DNA from: Rhizobium leguminosarum
GTDB taxonomy: Bacteria > Pseudomonadota > Alphaproteobacteria > Rhizobiales > Rhizobiaceae
Direction of reading: 5' to 3'
Length of the DNA: 64,000 bases
NCBI RefSeq assembly: GCF_017876795.1
Contig: NZ_JAGIOR010000001.1
Coordinates: forward strand, 2,630,501-2,694,500
In this document: positions 32,813 to 41,578 of the stretch, piece after piece
Position numbering within the stretch: the first letter of the stretch is position 1
Layout: every line of letters begins with the position of its first letter
Made by a program: the position numbers and the translations under genes
Notes under the pieces: model-generated
Told to the model about the DNA's origin: nothing
Seen by the model: only the letters and a program-made list of their open reading frames with translations
The model's database searches: none

Positions 32813-33931
32813 ATGGATCTGCCATCTCCCCTTGCCTGGTTGGTTGATGAGGCCGGTGCCTCTCCTGGTCCCGAACGGTTTCTGGCCGAGCTCGGGCGGC
32901 GGCTTTTGGCTGACGGCCTGCCGCTTTCGGGCGGCGCGCTGACGCTTTCCGTGCCGCATCCGATCATCGCTCGACGCACCTGGCTGTGGCGGGCCGAGAC
33001 CGGGGCCGTCATTGAGGCGCTGGCCTTTGCTGCGGCTCCGCAGAGCGAGGCCGGGCATGAGTGGCTGGGTGGGCTCGGGCCGGTGTGGGAGAGCCGGATC
33101 GGGCCTGCACAGGATAATCAGGCATCGGACGGGCCGCTGCTTGGCTGGGCGGGAGTTGCCAACGGGGCAGGGGGCAGCGCATTCGGTGCGGCCGAGGCCA
33201 GTCTGCTGCGCGAAGTCGCGCGCTTTGCCGCAGCGCCGCTCGCCGCTTTGGCGGCGCGGGAGGCGCGGGCCGCGCTGCTCGAAGCCTATCTCGGCCGGCG
33301 CAGCGCTGCCCGGGTGCAGGCCGGCGCGCTTGCCCGTGGCACCGGCGAGACCATCCGCGCTGCCCTTCTCTGTGCCGATCTGCGCGATTTCACCGCGCTT
33401 TCGGAGGTGACGGAGCCGCAGGCGATGATTGCGGCGCTCGACGCTTATTTTGATCGCGTCGCAGGCGCCGTGCACGCCTTCGGCGGCGAGGTGCTGAAAT
33501 TCATCGGCGACGGCGTGCTGGCGATCTTTCCGGTCACGGCTACGTCGGGCGCCGCAGACATTGCCCGTGGGGATCGCGAGGCCTGCGAGGCCGCCCTGCG
33601 GGCGGTGGCCGCCAGCCGTGCCGGCATGAGCCATCTCGACCATGTGCGCCAAGCGCAGGGGTTGGCGCCGTTGCCGTTCGGCGCGGCGCTGCATTTCGGC
33701 GAGATCCTATGGGGCAATATCGGTGCGGCAGACCGGCTGGACTTTACCGCCATCGGCCCCGCGGTCAATCTGGTCAGCCGCCTGGAAGGGCTCTGCAAGC
33801 CGCTCGGCAGAAGCGTGCTGATTTCGGGAGCGGTGGCGGCGAATACGACGACGGCCTTGATCCCGCTCGGAGAGCATGGCTTGCGCGGCATTGCTGCCCC
33901 TTGCGCAGTCTTCACCCTGGCAGAAGCTTGA
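32813..33931 (+). CDS. Class III adenylate/guanylate cyclase
   Basis: 372 residues. The C-terminal half is a class III cyclase domain: ALLCADLRDFTALSE with the metal Asp pair, VLKFIGDGVLAIFP with the second Asp and the substrate-binding Lys, and HFGEILWGNIGAADRLDFTAIGPAVNLVSRLE with the transition-state Asn and Arg. The N-terminal ~165 residues (LAWLVDEAGASPGPERFLAELGRRLLADGLP) have no clear membrane segment and may be a sensory domain. It probably makes cAMP. Rhizobia carry many such cyclases. Confidence 0.85.
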   Translation: MDLPSPLAWLVDEAGASPGPERFLAELGRRLLADGLPLSGGALTLSVPHPIIARRTWLWRAETGAVIEALAFAAAPQSEAGHEWLGGLGPVWESRIGPAQDNQASDGPLLGWAGVANGAGGSAFGAAEASLLREVARFAAAPLAALAAREARAALLEAYLGRRSAARVQAGALARGTGETIRAALLCADLRDFTALSEVTEPQAMIAALDAYFDRVAGAVHAFGGEVLKFIGDGVLAIFPVTATSGAADIARGDREACEAALRAVAASRAGMSHLDHVRQAQGLAPLPFGAALHFGEILWGNIGAADRLDFTAIGPAVNLVSRLEGLCKPLGRSVLISGAVAANTTTALIPLGEHGLRGIAAPCAVFTLAEA

Positions 33932-33968
33932 GTCACGGACGGGCGCTTGCAGTTGTGCAAAGAAAATT

Positions 33969-33988
33969 TTGCAAAGATATCTTTGCAA
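33969..33988. promoter_or_regulatory. 20-bp perfect palindrome, probable operator
   Basis: TTGCAAAGATATCTTTGCAA is a perfect palindrome 15 bases before the ArsR-type gene, with a further GCAAAG copy upstream (33958-33963). It probably binds the regulator encoded next, which would repress itself and the MFS gene. Confidence 0.65.
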
Positions 33989-34003
33989 TGGTAAGCTGCC
34001 GGC

Positions 34004-34648
34004 ATGAAGAATCCCCATCGCCAGGCTGTCGACCATTCAAAGCCGTCGCGCACCGTCAGCCGGGTCGTACCTGATCCCGTCGCATTGAAGGCGCTGGCGC
34101 ATCCCCTCCGGTTGCGCATGCTCGGCATGCTGAGGGTCGATGGACCCGCCACAGCGACGCAACTGGCGGTGCAACTGGGATTGAACAGTGGTGCGACAAG
34201 TTATCATCTGCGCCAGCTTGCCCAATACGGCTTCATCGAGGAAGCGCCGCATGCCTCGCGGCGTGACCGCTGGTGGCGCGCCAGCCACGAACTCACCTCG
34301 GTGCCGGCAAGCGAGGCCGAGGGTGAAGCGCTGGATCTCGATCATGCCTTCAACCAGGCGGTGCTCTCCCTGCAAGTCGGCCAGATGCAGCAGGCGCTGG
34401 AGGAATATGCCGAACTGCCGGGGGAATGGCGCAAGGCGAGTGCTGCCAACGACATGATCATCCCGATGACGGCAAAACAGGCCGAGGCCCTGACCACGCA
34501 GCTGACCGACATCATCCTCGAAGCGATGCGGGTGGCCCCGGCTTTGGGCGAGCCGACACCCGGGGATATGGTTCCCTTCTCCATCATGTTGCATGCCTTT
34601 CCCTATCCGGGCCGGCTTCCGCATCGCGAAGAGGATGACGAGCCGTGA
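34004..34648 (+). CDS. ArsR-type winged-helix transcriptional regulator
   Basis: 214 residues. The winged helix covers about residues 25-95 (ALKALAHPLRLRMLGMLRVDGPATATQLAVQLGLNSGATSYHLRQLAQYGFIEE). No typical metal-binding Cys cluster is present. The C-terminal 110 residues (helical, AFNQAVLSLQVGQMQQALEEYAELPGEW) are longer than in metal-sensing ArsR proteins and may bind a ligand. A perfect palindrome lies at the promoter. The stop overlaps the MFS start (GTGA), so they are one operon. Confidence 0.87.
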   Translation: MKNPHRQAVDHSKPSRTVSRVVPDPVALKALAHPLRLRMLGMLRVDGPATATQLAVQLGLNSGATSYHLRQLAQYGFIEEAPHASRRDRWWRASHELTSVPASEAEGEALDLDHAFNQAVLSLQVGQMQQALEEYAELPGEWRKASAANDMIIPMTAKQAEALTTQLTDIILEAMRVAPALGEPTPGDMVPFSIMLHAFPYPGRLPHREEDDEP

Positions 34649-35925
34649 GAAGGGGTGGGCCCTTTCTGGCGCTTGCCGCAGCCGAGACGCTTTCGCTTTC
34701 CGGAACGCGGCTGTCGACAATCGCCATTCCCTGGCTGGTGCTGAGCACGACGGGGAGCCCGATTCTAACGGGTCTGACCGCGATGATGGAGATGCTGCCC
34801 TATGTGATCGCCAAGGCGCTCGGCGGGCCGCTGATCGACCGCATCGGCGCCAAGCGCATCGCCATCGTCTGCGATACGGCCTCGGTGGCCGTGGTGGGAC
34901 TGGTGCCGCTGCTCGATCTCTTCGGCATGCTTGGCATGCCGGTGTTGCTGCCAATCGTCTTTGCCATGGGCGTGCTGCGCGGCCCCTCCGATGCCGCCAA
35001 GCAGGCGATGGTTCCCGATGTCGCTGCGCTGGCAGATGTGCCGCTCGAACGGGTGACCGGCGTCGCCAGCGCCATCGAGCGGCTGGCTTCGACGGCAGGT
35101 GCTGCCGGTGCCGGTGCGCTGATCGGCCTGATCGGTCCGGGCCAGGCGCTCGTCGTCAATGCCGTCACCTTCGCCGCTGCCGCGCTGGTCGTTGCGGCGG
35201 GCATCCCCGGGTTGCAAAGCATGCCCGAACTGTCCCGTACAGACGGGCAGCGGGCGCTCGAAGTCCTGCCCGGCCCGGCCGTTTCCTATCTCGACGATCT
35301 CCGGGAAGGTTGGCACTTTCTGCGCAGCGATGCGGTGCTTGTCAGCATTGTCGCCATGGTGGCGACCACCAACCTGCTGGATCAGGCCTATCATGCCGTA
35401 CTGCTGCCTGTCTGGACACGCGATTCCGGCCATGGCCCGGAATTGCTGGGGGCGATGTTTTCGGCTTTCACCGGCGCTTCGATCGCCGGCGCGGCGATTG
35501 CCGCTGCGATCGGCGAACGGATGCCGCGGCTGATGGTCTATACCGTGGCGTTCCTCTTGACCGGATTTCCGCGCTTTTTCATCCTTGCGCTGGATGCGCC
35601 GCTCATCCTCATCTTCGTCACCTTGGCAATCGCGGGATTTGCCTCGGGATTCCTCAATCCGATCCTGTCGGCGGTGATCTTCGAGCGCATCCCCAAGCCG
35701 CTGACCGGCCGCGTGACCGCGATGAACGCTGCCCTCTGTTTTGCCCTCATCCCCTTCGGTGGCCTCGTCGGCGGCGCGCTGATCAGCACGATCGGCCTTG
35801 CCTCGGCGCTATTGCTCACCGGACTTGCCTATCTTGCCGCAACTCTCTTTCCCCTCGTGCTGAAAAGTTTCCGTGGCTTCGACAAGGCTATTACCGATGC
35901 CGGTGCTTGCGTATCAAGGCGATGA
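34645..35925 (+). CDS. MFS transporter
   Basis: 426 residues from GTG 34645, which overlaps the regulator stop by 4 bases. About 12 membrane helices; the first half contains GGPLIDRIGAKRIAIVCDTAS, the usual MFS loop 2-3 pattern, and the second IFERIPKPLTGRVTAMNAALCFALIPFGGLVGG. The MFS_3-like set includes many drug and enterobactin exporters; substrate unknown. The 3' end overlaps the convergent LysR gene by 12 bases. Confidence 0.87.
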   Translation: MRRGGPFLALAAAETLSLSGTRLSTIAIPWLVLSTTGSPILTGLTAMMEMLPYVIAKALGGPLIDRIGAKRIAIVCDTASVAVVGLVPLLDLFGMLGMPVLLPIVFAMGVLRGPSDAAKQAMVPDVAALADVPLERVTGVASAIERLASTAGAAGAGALIGLIGPGQALVVNAVTFAAAALVVAAGIPGLQSMPELSRTDGQRALEVLPGPAVSYLDDLREGWHFLRSDAVLVSIVAMVATTNLLDQAYHAVLLPVWTRDSGHGPELLGAMFSAFTGASIAGAAIAAAIGERMPRLMVYTVAFLLTGFPRFFILALDAPLILIFVTLAIAGFASGFLNPILSAVIFERIPKPLTGRVTAMNAALCFALIPFGGLVGGALISTIGLASALLLTGLAYLAATLFPLVLKSFRGFDKAITDAGACVSRR

Positions 35926-36837
35926 GCGCGCGTCCGGTCTTTCGTGCCCCAATGCCTCGACCATCAGATCGACAAAACGGTGGATGCGCGGTTCCAGCAG
36001 GTGCTTGTCGGGATAGAGCATGACGATCTTGGCGTCATCGGTTTCGAGGTCGGGGAGGACTTGCCGGAGACGGCCGACGGCGAGATCGTCAGCAACGAGG
36101 AAATCGGGCAAGAGAGCGATGCCCAGTCCCGCCAGGGCGGCGTCGCGGATCGCCTCTGCGCTATCGAGCCTCAGGCGGCTGCGACCCTGCGCCCTGATCC
36201 AGGAGCTGCCTTTGCCGCGAAAACGCCAGCCGTCTCTTTGATTGCGGCTGGCGAAAATCAGGCAGTCATGGGCTGCGAGATCGGCTATATCACGCGGCTC
36301 GCCGCGCTCAGCGAGATAGGACGGCGAGGCGCAGAGCGGCGTTCTATAGGTGGCGATCGCGCGCGAGACCAGCCGGTTGTCCGATGCCGTTGCGCCGATC
36401 CGGATCGCCAGATCGAAGCCGCCCTCGACGATGTCGGCCACGCGATCGGTGAAGCTCATCTCCACCTGGATGTCGGGCCAGGCCCGCAGATATTCTTCCA
36501 GCAGGGGCAGTACGACGAGCCGTCCGAAGGCATCGGGAACGGCGAGCCTGAGAACGCCGCGCGGCGTACCACTCTGGCCTGCCACGCTCGCTTCCGCCTC
36601 GTCGACCGATGCGAGGATTTGCAAGCCATGGTCGTAGAATACTCGCCCTTCGTCGGTCAGGTTCAGCGTTCTCGTCGTGCGGTTGAGCAGACGTGCGCCG
36701 AGCCGGTCCTCCAGGCGGATGACGGCCTTTCCCGCCGCCGAACGGGACAGGCCCAAAGCCTCGCCGCCGGCGATAAAGCTTCCGGCATCGACGACGGCCA
36801 TGAAGATCAGGATATCGTTCAGGTTCGTACGCGGCAT
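35914..36837 (-). CDS. LysR-family transcriptional regulator
   Basis: 307 residues from ATG 36837 (MPRTNLNDILIFMAVVDAGSFIAGGEALGLSRSAAGKAVIRLEDRLGARLLNRTTR); the longer upstream frame is not family-like. The effector-binding domain is complete (DLAIRIGATASDNRLVSRAI, AGLGIALLPDFLVADDL). No divergent gene within 190 bases suggests a target: the next gene upstream runs in the same direction. Confidence 0.88.
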   Translation of the reverse strand: MPRTNLNDILIFMAVVDAGSFIAGGEALGLSRSAAGKAVIRLEDRLGARLLNRTTRTLNLTDEGRVFYDHGLQILASVDEAEASVAGQSGTPRGVLRLAVPDAFGRLVVLPLLEEYLRAWPDIQVEMSFTDRVADIVEGGFDLAIRIGATASDNRLVSRAIATYRTPLCASPSYLAERGEPRDIADLAAHDCLIFASRNQRDGWRFRGKGSSWIRAQGRSRLRLDSAEAIRDAALAGLGIALLPDFLVADDLAVGRLRQVLPDLETDDAKIVMLYPDKHLLEPRIHRFVDLMVEALGHERPDARSSP

Positions 36838-37029
36838 CGGGCAACTCGAGCGGTTCGCTACAGCCATAAGTCGGTCAGTCGGCGACCGATTCAAGGCTCG
36901 GACCATCAACGTCCAACGCGGCAGTAAGGTCCGACGCTTCGCTTCTATGTTGGCGTGCGTTCGGACGCGCAGCCGACGCGGGTGTTGGACCGCGGCGGAA
37001 TTCGGCCGATTGGGACGCGGGAAGCCTGG

Positions 37030-37953
37030 CTACAGCATATCGCCGAGGCTCCAATGGTTGTTCCATCGGGCGTCGATCTCGTCGTCGACATTCTGATATC
37101 TGATGTCGGTGGAGAGGCGCACCCGTCGGCTGCTGTCCTGGTTGGTGGTCGAGGCATGGATCATGTAGGGCGAGTGGAGCACAACGTCACCCGCCTCATA
37201 GTCGGCAGCGAGCCAGCGGGTGTCGAAGCGCTCCGCCATATCCGGGAGATCCTTCGAGACCCAGCCGCCTTCCGTCATGTGGCTGTTATAGGCGCTGATC
37301 CGCTCTTCAGGCGAAAGATCGCCGCTTGCGGCCTGGAATTCGGCCTCCATCTTGACGCCCAGCGCGTGCGAGCCTTCGAGGTAGAGCAGGCCGCCCATCT
37401 CGATGGGGATGTCGCCAATCGGGATCCAGGCCGTCACCAGGCGGCTGGTGCCGCCGCGGAGATAGACGAGATCGTAGTGAGCAGGTGTGGCCGTCGGCGA
37501 TCCCGGCTGGGTGAGACGCATGATCTTGCGCTTGTGCAGATAGGAAATGCCCTGCAGGAAATCATCTATGAAGCGGATGAGCGGCGGTTGCGTGCAGAAT
37601 CCTTCATAGGCGGCGGAGCGGACGAGCGACATCAGGCGCCGGTCCGCCAGGCTCCAGTCGAAGCCGGTGGCCGAAGCGAGCCCCAGCGTAAAATCGCTGG
37701 CGGGCTCGACCAGTCCCGTCAGAGCGAGGCGTTCGAACACCCAGCCACGGAAATTGGTGACCTCGGCACGCGGCAGAAGACCTTTCAACCAGACATAGCC
37801 ATCGTCCTGGTAGCGGCGGCGGATGGCAGCGACGCCGATGGCCGGATCGGTCGGCGTCAGCCAGCCCGTCCGCTCCGCAGCCAAGGTCTTGCCATGGGCG
37901 ATAAGAGGAAATTCCGGTGTCCGGGTCTGCATGGCTCCGGTGGCAATCGACAT
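37030..37953 (-). CDS. Phytanoyl-CoA dioxygenase (PhyH) family protein
   Basis: 307 residues from ATG 37953. Fe(II)/2-oxoglutarate oxygenase of the PhyH type: the HxD pair is H159/D161 in AHYDLVYLRGG, the distal His is about H266 in SPYMIHASTTN, and the 2-oxoglutarate Arg lies in RRVRLSTDIRY. The N-terminal 60 residues carry DDGYVWLKGLLP, the usual first strand. Members hydroxylate lipids, halogenate or act on natural products; substrate unknown. Divergent from an AraC gene that is the likely regulator. Confidence 0.85.
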   Translation of the reverse strand: MSIATGAMQTRTPEFPLIAHGKTLAAERTGWLTPTDPAIGVAAIRRRYQDDGYVWLKGLLPRAEVTNFRGWVFERLALTGLVEPASDFTLGLASATGFDWSLADRRLMSLVRSAAYEGFCTQPPLIRFIDDFLQGISYLHKRKIMRLTQPGSPTATPAHYDLVYLRGGTSRLVTAWIPIGDIPIEMGGLLYLEGSHALGVKMEAEFQAASGDLSPEERISAYNSHMTEGGWVSKDLPDMAERFDTRWLAADYEAGDVVLHSPYMIHASTTNQDSSRRVRLSTDIRYQNVDDEIDARWNNHWSLGDML

Positions 37954-38050
37954 TTCAGCCCTCCTCAGCTTAAGTTGATTTACCACTAATTAGCTGATCT
38001 ATAGGGATAACCGACATAGAGAAAATTGGCAGCTGGACTTTTCGCTCATC

Positions 38051-38875
38051 ATGAGAGACGCCGAGGCCATCTATAGAACACCGCTCGATGCGGCCGGCGG
38101 ACTGGCGGTCATAGGCAGCGGCAGGCAGCACGCCCGCCATGCGGTGAGCGACCGTAAACTTCCGAGTTTCGCCGTCGTGCTGGTGGAGCGCGGGCAAGGC
38201 TGGTTGGAAACCGCCGCCAGCGGCCGGCTCAGGCTGACCGGGCCTGCTCTATTCTGGCTGTTTCCCAACCGCACGCATTCTTACGCTCCCGACGAAGGCG
38301 GCTGGGACGAGCGCTGGGCGCTTTTCGAGGGATCCTTCACGCGAGACTTCGTGAGGCTGAGGATGGTTGCCGAGCGACATCCTGCCGTCGCCTTGCATCA
38401 TCTCGATGAGCTGGCGCGGCTCTTCGGCAAGCTTCATGCCGATCTGCTTGACGATAGCAACCTTGGGCAGGCGTCGGCGGCATTGATGCTGCATCACATC
38501 GTCATCGCAGCCGCCAGACAGGCAAGCGGAGGGGCCGATCGACACCAGGGAGGGCCTGATATGGCCGACATCGTCGAAACGTTCCGGCAGCGGGCGATGC
38601 AACCGCTCGATCTCGCTGCCTTCGCCGCCGAGCACGGCATGTCGCCCGCGACGCTGCGCAGGCGGTTCACGCTTGAAGCGGGACTGCCTCCCAAGGCATT
38701 CCAGCTTCGGGTGCGGATGGACCATGCCAAACAGCTGTTGGCAACCACCGACCAAAAGATCGAAACGGTGGCCGCCATGGTCGGCCTGGACGACCCATTT
38801 TATTTTTCACGGGTCTTCCACGAGCGCGAGGACTGCAGTCCTCGCGAATTCCGCGCCAGATATAGGCGGGTGTGA
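38051..38875 (+). CDS. AraC-family transcriptional regulator
   Basis: 274 residues. An N-terminal cupin-like sensing region (FAVVLVERGQGWLETAASGRLRLTGPALFWLFPNRTHSYAP) precedes the paired helix-turn-helix (MQPLDLAAFAAEHGMSPATLRRRFTLEAGLPPKAFQLRVRMDHAKQLL, then IETVAAMVGLDDPFYFSRVFHEREDCSPREFRARYRR). It is 97 bases from and divergent to the PhyH gene, a standard activator-target layout. Confidence 0.88.
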   Translation: MRDAEAIYRTPLDAAGGLAVIGSGRQHARHAVSDRKLPSFAVVLVERGQGWLETAASGRLRLTGPALFWLFPNRTHSYAPDEGGWDERWALFEGSFTRDFVRLRMVAERHPAVALHHLDELARLFGKLHADLLDDSNLGQASAALMLHHIVIAAARQASGGADRHQGGPDMADIVETFRQRAMQPLDLAAFAAEHGMSPATLRRRFTLEAGLPPKAFQLRVRMDHAKQLLATTDQKIETVAAMVGLDDPFYFSRVFHEREDCSPREFRARYRRV

Positions 38876-38900
38876 GCGCCTTGCAGCATTGGTCGGAGCG

Positions 38901-39923
38901 TCAGCGCCAGCCAAGCGCCGGGGCGATGTGGGTCAGGATCGCCTCGATGACATGGGCATTGTAGGCGACTCCGAGCTGGTTGGGGACGGTGAGCAGCAGC
39001 GTGTCGGCCTCGGCGATCGCCTGGTCCTCGGCGAGCTGCTTAACCAGGGCATCGGGTTCGGCGGCATAGCTTCGGCCGAAGATCGCCCGGGTTTTCTCGT
39101 CGATGAAGCCGATCTTGTCGTCCTCGTCATTGCCGTAGCCGAAATAGGCGCGATCGCGGTCGTCGACCAGTGCGAAGATGCTGCGGCTGACCGAGACACG
39201 CGGCTGGCGCGTGTGACCGGCTGCCTTCCAGGCCTCGCGGTAGGCGCGGATCTGGTCGGCCTGCTGGACGTGGAATGGCTCTCCCGTCTCGTCGTCCTTC
39301 AGCGTCGAGCTCTGCAGGTTCATGCCGAGCTTGGCCGCCCAGACGGCGGTGGCGTTGGAGCTTGCGCCCCACCAGATCCGCTCGCGCAGCCGCTCGGAAT
39401 GCGGCTCGAGGCGCAGGAGGCCCGGCGGGTTCGGAAACATCGGCCGCGGGTTGGGCTTGGCAAAACCTTCGCCGCGCAACACTTCGAGGAATACTTCGGC
39501 GTGGTGGCGGGCCATGTCGGCCTCGCTCTGGCCTTCGGGCGGCGCGTAGCCGAAATGGCGCCAGCCATCGATCACCTGCTCGGGTGAGCCGCGGCTGATG
39601 CCAAGCTGCAGCCGGCCGCCGGCGATGAGGTCGGCGGCACTGGCATCCTCGGCCATATAAAGCGGGTTCTCGTAGCGCATGTCGATGACCGCGGTGCCGA
39701 TCTCGATCCGGCTGGTTTTTGCGCCGACGGCGGCGAGTAGTGGAAAGGGTGCGGCCAGCTGGCGGGCGAAATGATGCACCCGGAAATACGCCCCGTCGGC
39801 ACCGAGCTCCTCGGCCGCGACGGCAAGGTCGATCGACTGCAGCAGCGCATCGCCGGCCGAGCGCGTCTGCGATTGAGGCGAGGGCGTCCAGTGCCCGAAC
39901 GAGAGAAAACCGATCTTCTTCAT
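38901..39923 (-). CDS. LLM-class flavin-dependent oxidoreductase
   Basis: 340 residues, bacterial luciferase-like TIM barrel: AVAAEELGADGAYFRVHHFARQLAAPFPLLAAVGAKTSRIEIGTAVIDMRYENPLYMAEDASAADLIAGGRLQLGISRGSP carries the flavin-binding features. It probably uses FMNH2 or F420-type chemistry to oxygenate a small organic compound; substrate unknown. Convergent with the AraC gene over 25 bases. Confidence 0.87.
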   Translation of the reverse strand: MKKIGFLSFGHWTPSPQSQTRSAGDALLQSIDLAVAAEELGADGAYFRVHHFARQLAAPFPLLAAVGAKTSRIEIGTAVIDMRYENPLYMAEDASAADLIAGGRLQLGISRGSPEQVIDGWRHFGYAPPEGQSEADMARHHAEVFLEVLRGEGFAKPNPRPMFPNPPGLLRLEPHSERLRERIWWGASSNATAVWAAKLGMNLQSSTLKDDETGEPFHVQQADQIRAYREAWKAAGHTRQPRVSVSRSIFALVDDRDRAYFGYGNDEDDKIGFIDEKTRAIFGRSYAAEPDALVKQLAEDQAIAEADTLLLTVPNQLGVAYNAHVIEAILTHIAPALGWR

Positions 39924-40370
39924 GTCGATGCCGCACCTTGAACCGTTGTGTCTGGGGTTGATGCGTCATCGCACGGTTTTGACCAGGAAGACAATCGGAA
40001 CTGGTTGGGTGGGGCGCGCATCGGTGTTGTCGGAAACTTGTCTTTCGGCGGGAGGCACGCCAAACGCCGGTTGCTGCAACTCTCTGCCGTCCTGAGGCAC
40101 ACCGATCAGCCTTCGTCCTTCGAGGCCCTCACGGCGCACCTCGAGATGAGGTCGGAGAGAGCCAACAGCCGCGCCGGCCGATCTCCTCAAGCGGAAGGAG
40201 AAGCAATCGCGGTAAATACCGGAGACGGAGTCGGTTTTCGCGATGGCGGCGGGGTTTGCGTTTGTTATGATGCCGGGGACGGCGGAGGTGCGTGAACCTC
40301 CGTGCCACGCGCTTGCGCGCCTTCTCGGCTTGGCCGCCGGCCGTCACATTGCAGCCGAGAGGCTTGGAAC
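39924..40370. other. Intergenic region with a family B repeat
   Basis: No supported gene. A shortened family B element lies at about 40092-40160 (CGTCCTTCGAGGCCCTCACG, CACCTCGAGATGAGGT). The rest has no clear promoter or terminator. Confidence 0.45.
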
Positions 40371-41012
40371 ATGCGCTATACGTTTGCCATAGGCGATATT
40401 CACGGCTGCATCGAGCCGCTCGAGAGCATGATCGATCGCATCGAGACTTACGGTTCAGAGGGGACTGTGGTTTTCGTTGGCGACTATATCGATCGCGGGT
40501 CTGACAGCAGACGTGTCCTCGACCGGCTCATTGCCGGTCCGTCCAACCCGTGGCGCTGGATCTGCTTGAAAGGCAATCATGAGGACATGATGGTCGCTGC
40601 CTATGCCGATCGCGATAACAGGGCCGTATGGATCAGCAACGGCGGACTTGAAACCGAGATTTCGTTTGGCGGCAGGGTTCTGCCCCAGCATCTGCAATGG
40701 GCGGCCGATCGTCCGCTCATGCATTTCGATCGGCACCGCATCTTCGTCCATGCCGGTGTCGATCCCGCATTTCCACTGGAGCAGCAGAGCAAGCACGACC
40801 TTCTATGGATCCGGTTCCCTCCCGGTGAGTCCAGCGACTATTGGGGCAAACATCTGGTCCACGGCCATACCCCCTCACTGTCCAACCCGGTTACGACAGG
40901 GAACCGCACCAATATCGACAGCGGCTGCGTCTTCGGCGGCAAACTTTCCTGTGCGGTGTTCGACGACGAGGTTGCCGGCGGGCCGATCGACTTTATCGAA
41001 GTGAGGGCATGA
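40371..41012 (+). CDS. Metallophosphoesterase (PPP-type Ser/Thr protein phosphatase)
   Basis: 213 residues from ATG 40371. The PPP metal-binding motifs are intact: GDIHG (residues 8-12), GDYIDRG (37-43) and GNHE (68-71), with HAGVDP and HGHTP as the later metal His. The size fits bacterial PrpA/ApaH-like PPP phosphatases acting on phosphoproteins or dinucleotides. Cytoplasmic, transcribed alone. An in-frame upstream extension to 40302 is not supported. Confidence 0.87.
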   Translation: MRYTFAIGDIHGCIEPLESMIDRIETYGSEGTVVFVGDYIDRGSDSRRVLDRLIAGPSNPWRWICLKGNHEDMMVAAYADRDNRAVWISNGGLETEISFGGRVLPQHLQWAADRPLMHFDRHRIFVHAGVDPAFPLEQQSKHDLLWIRFPPGESSDYWGKHLVHGHTPSLSNPVTTGNRTNIDSGCVFGGKLSCAVFDDEVAGGPIDFIEVRA

Positions 41013-41129
41013 ACCGGTTCGCGTCGGTAGGGTGTAAAGCCGGCGACGGCGGTGGGAGCATTGCGGAGCGAGGAATCTATCGCCTTGTCATGATCCGACA
41101 GCAGAAGGTTTGGCGAGAACGCACCCAAT

Positions 41130-41185
41130 CTCCGTTATTCCGGTGACATCCCTCGGGTCGAAGCCCGAGGACAGGAATGACGGAG
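41130..41185. repeat. Palindromic intergenic repeat, family A copy 2
   Basis: CTCCGT/ACGGAG outer arms and CCTCGGGTCGAAGCCCGAGG inner palindrome. The shared core GTGACATCCCTCGGG matches copy 1 at 9242-9285. It lies between convergent genes. Confidence 0.65.
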
Positions 41186-41210
41186 GAGAGATGTCGCGGC
41201 GCCGGCACCA

Positions 41211-41573
41211 TCACCTCCGGCTAGAGCCTCGCCAGCCGGCGGCGAGACGTAGCCAGGACGTCAGGTGGAAGCTGCTCATCAGTAGGTACATCGGCACCAT
41301 TCCGCCAATCGGGAAGGCATTCGGCGTCGTGGTGCAGATCATGTCGGCGCTGCCGGTCGCGGCCGTCAGCAGCGCCATGAGCGCGAAGGTTGGGGCGGCG
41401 GCAAGTGATAGCCAGTGCGCGGCGTGGGCGGCGATCCCGCCGCCTGGGCCACCCATGCCACCGCTCGGCTTAGCAGCTGATCCGTCTGCGGCGGCGGCCA
41501 GCGAGAGCCATTCGGCGGCGTTGAGAGAAGCGTTGCCGTCGCCTCTCTTTGGGGTGTGGGCCGAAAGCAGCAT
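41211..41573 (-). CDS. Small membrane protein downstream of the DUF899 gene
   Basis: 120 residues from ATG 41573, six bases from the DUF899 stop, so cotranscribed. Two membrane helices are likely (WLSLAAAPTFALMALLTAATG and VPMYLLMSSFHLTSWLRLA). WLSLAAA occurs twice, once in the Gly/Ala-rich N-terminus and once at the first helix, suggesting an internal duplication. Family not named; the tight link to DUF899 suggests a joint role. Confidence 0.65.
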   Translation of the reverse strand: MLLSAHTPKRGDGNASLNAAEWLSLAAAADGSAAKPSGGMGGPGGGIAAHAAHWLSLAAAPTFALMALLTAATGSADMICTTTPNAFPIGGMVPMYLLMSSFHLTSWLRLAAGWRGSSRR

Positions 41574-41578
41574 CGGTG

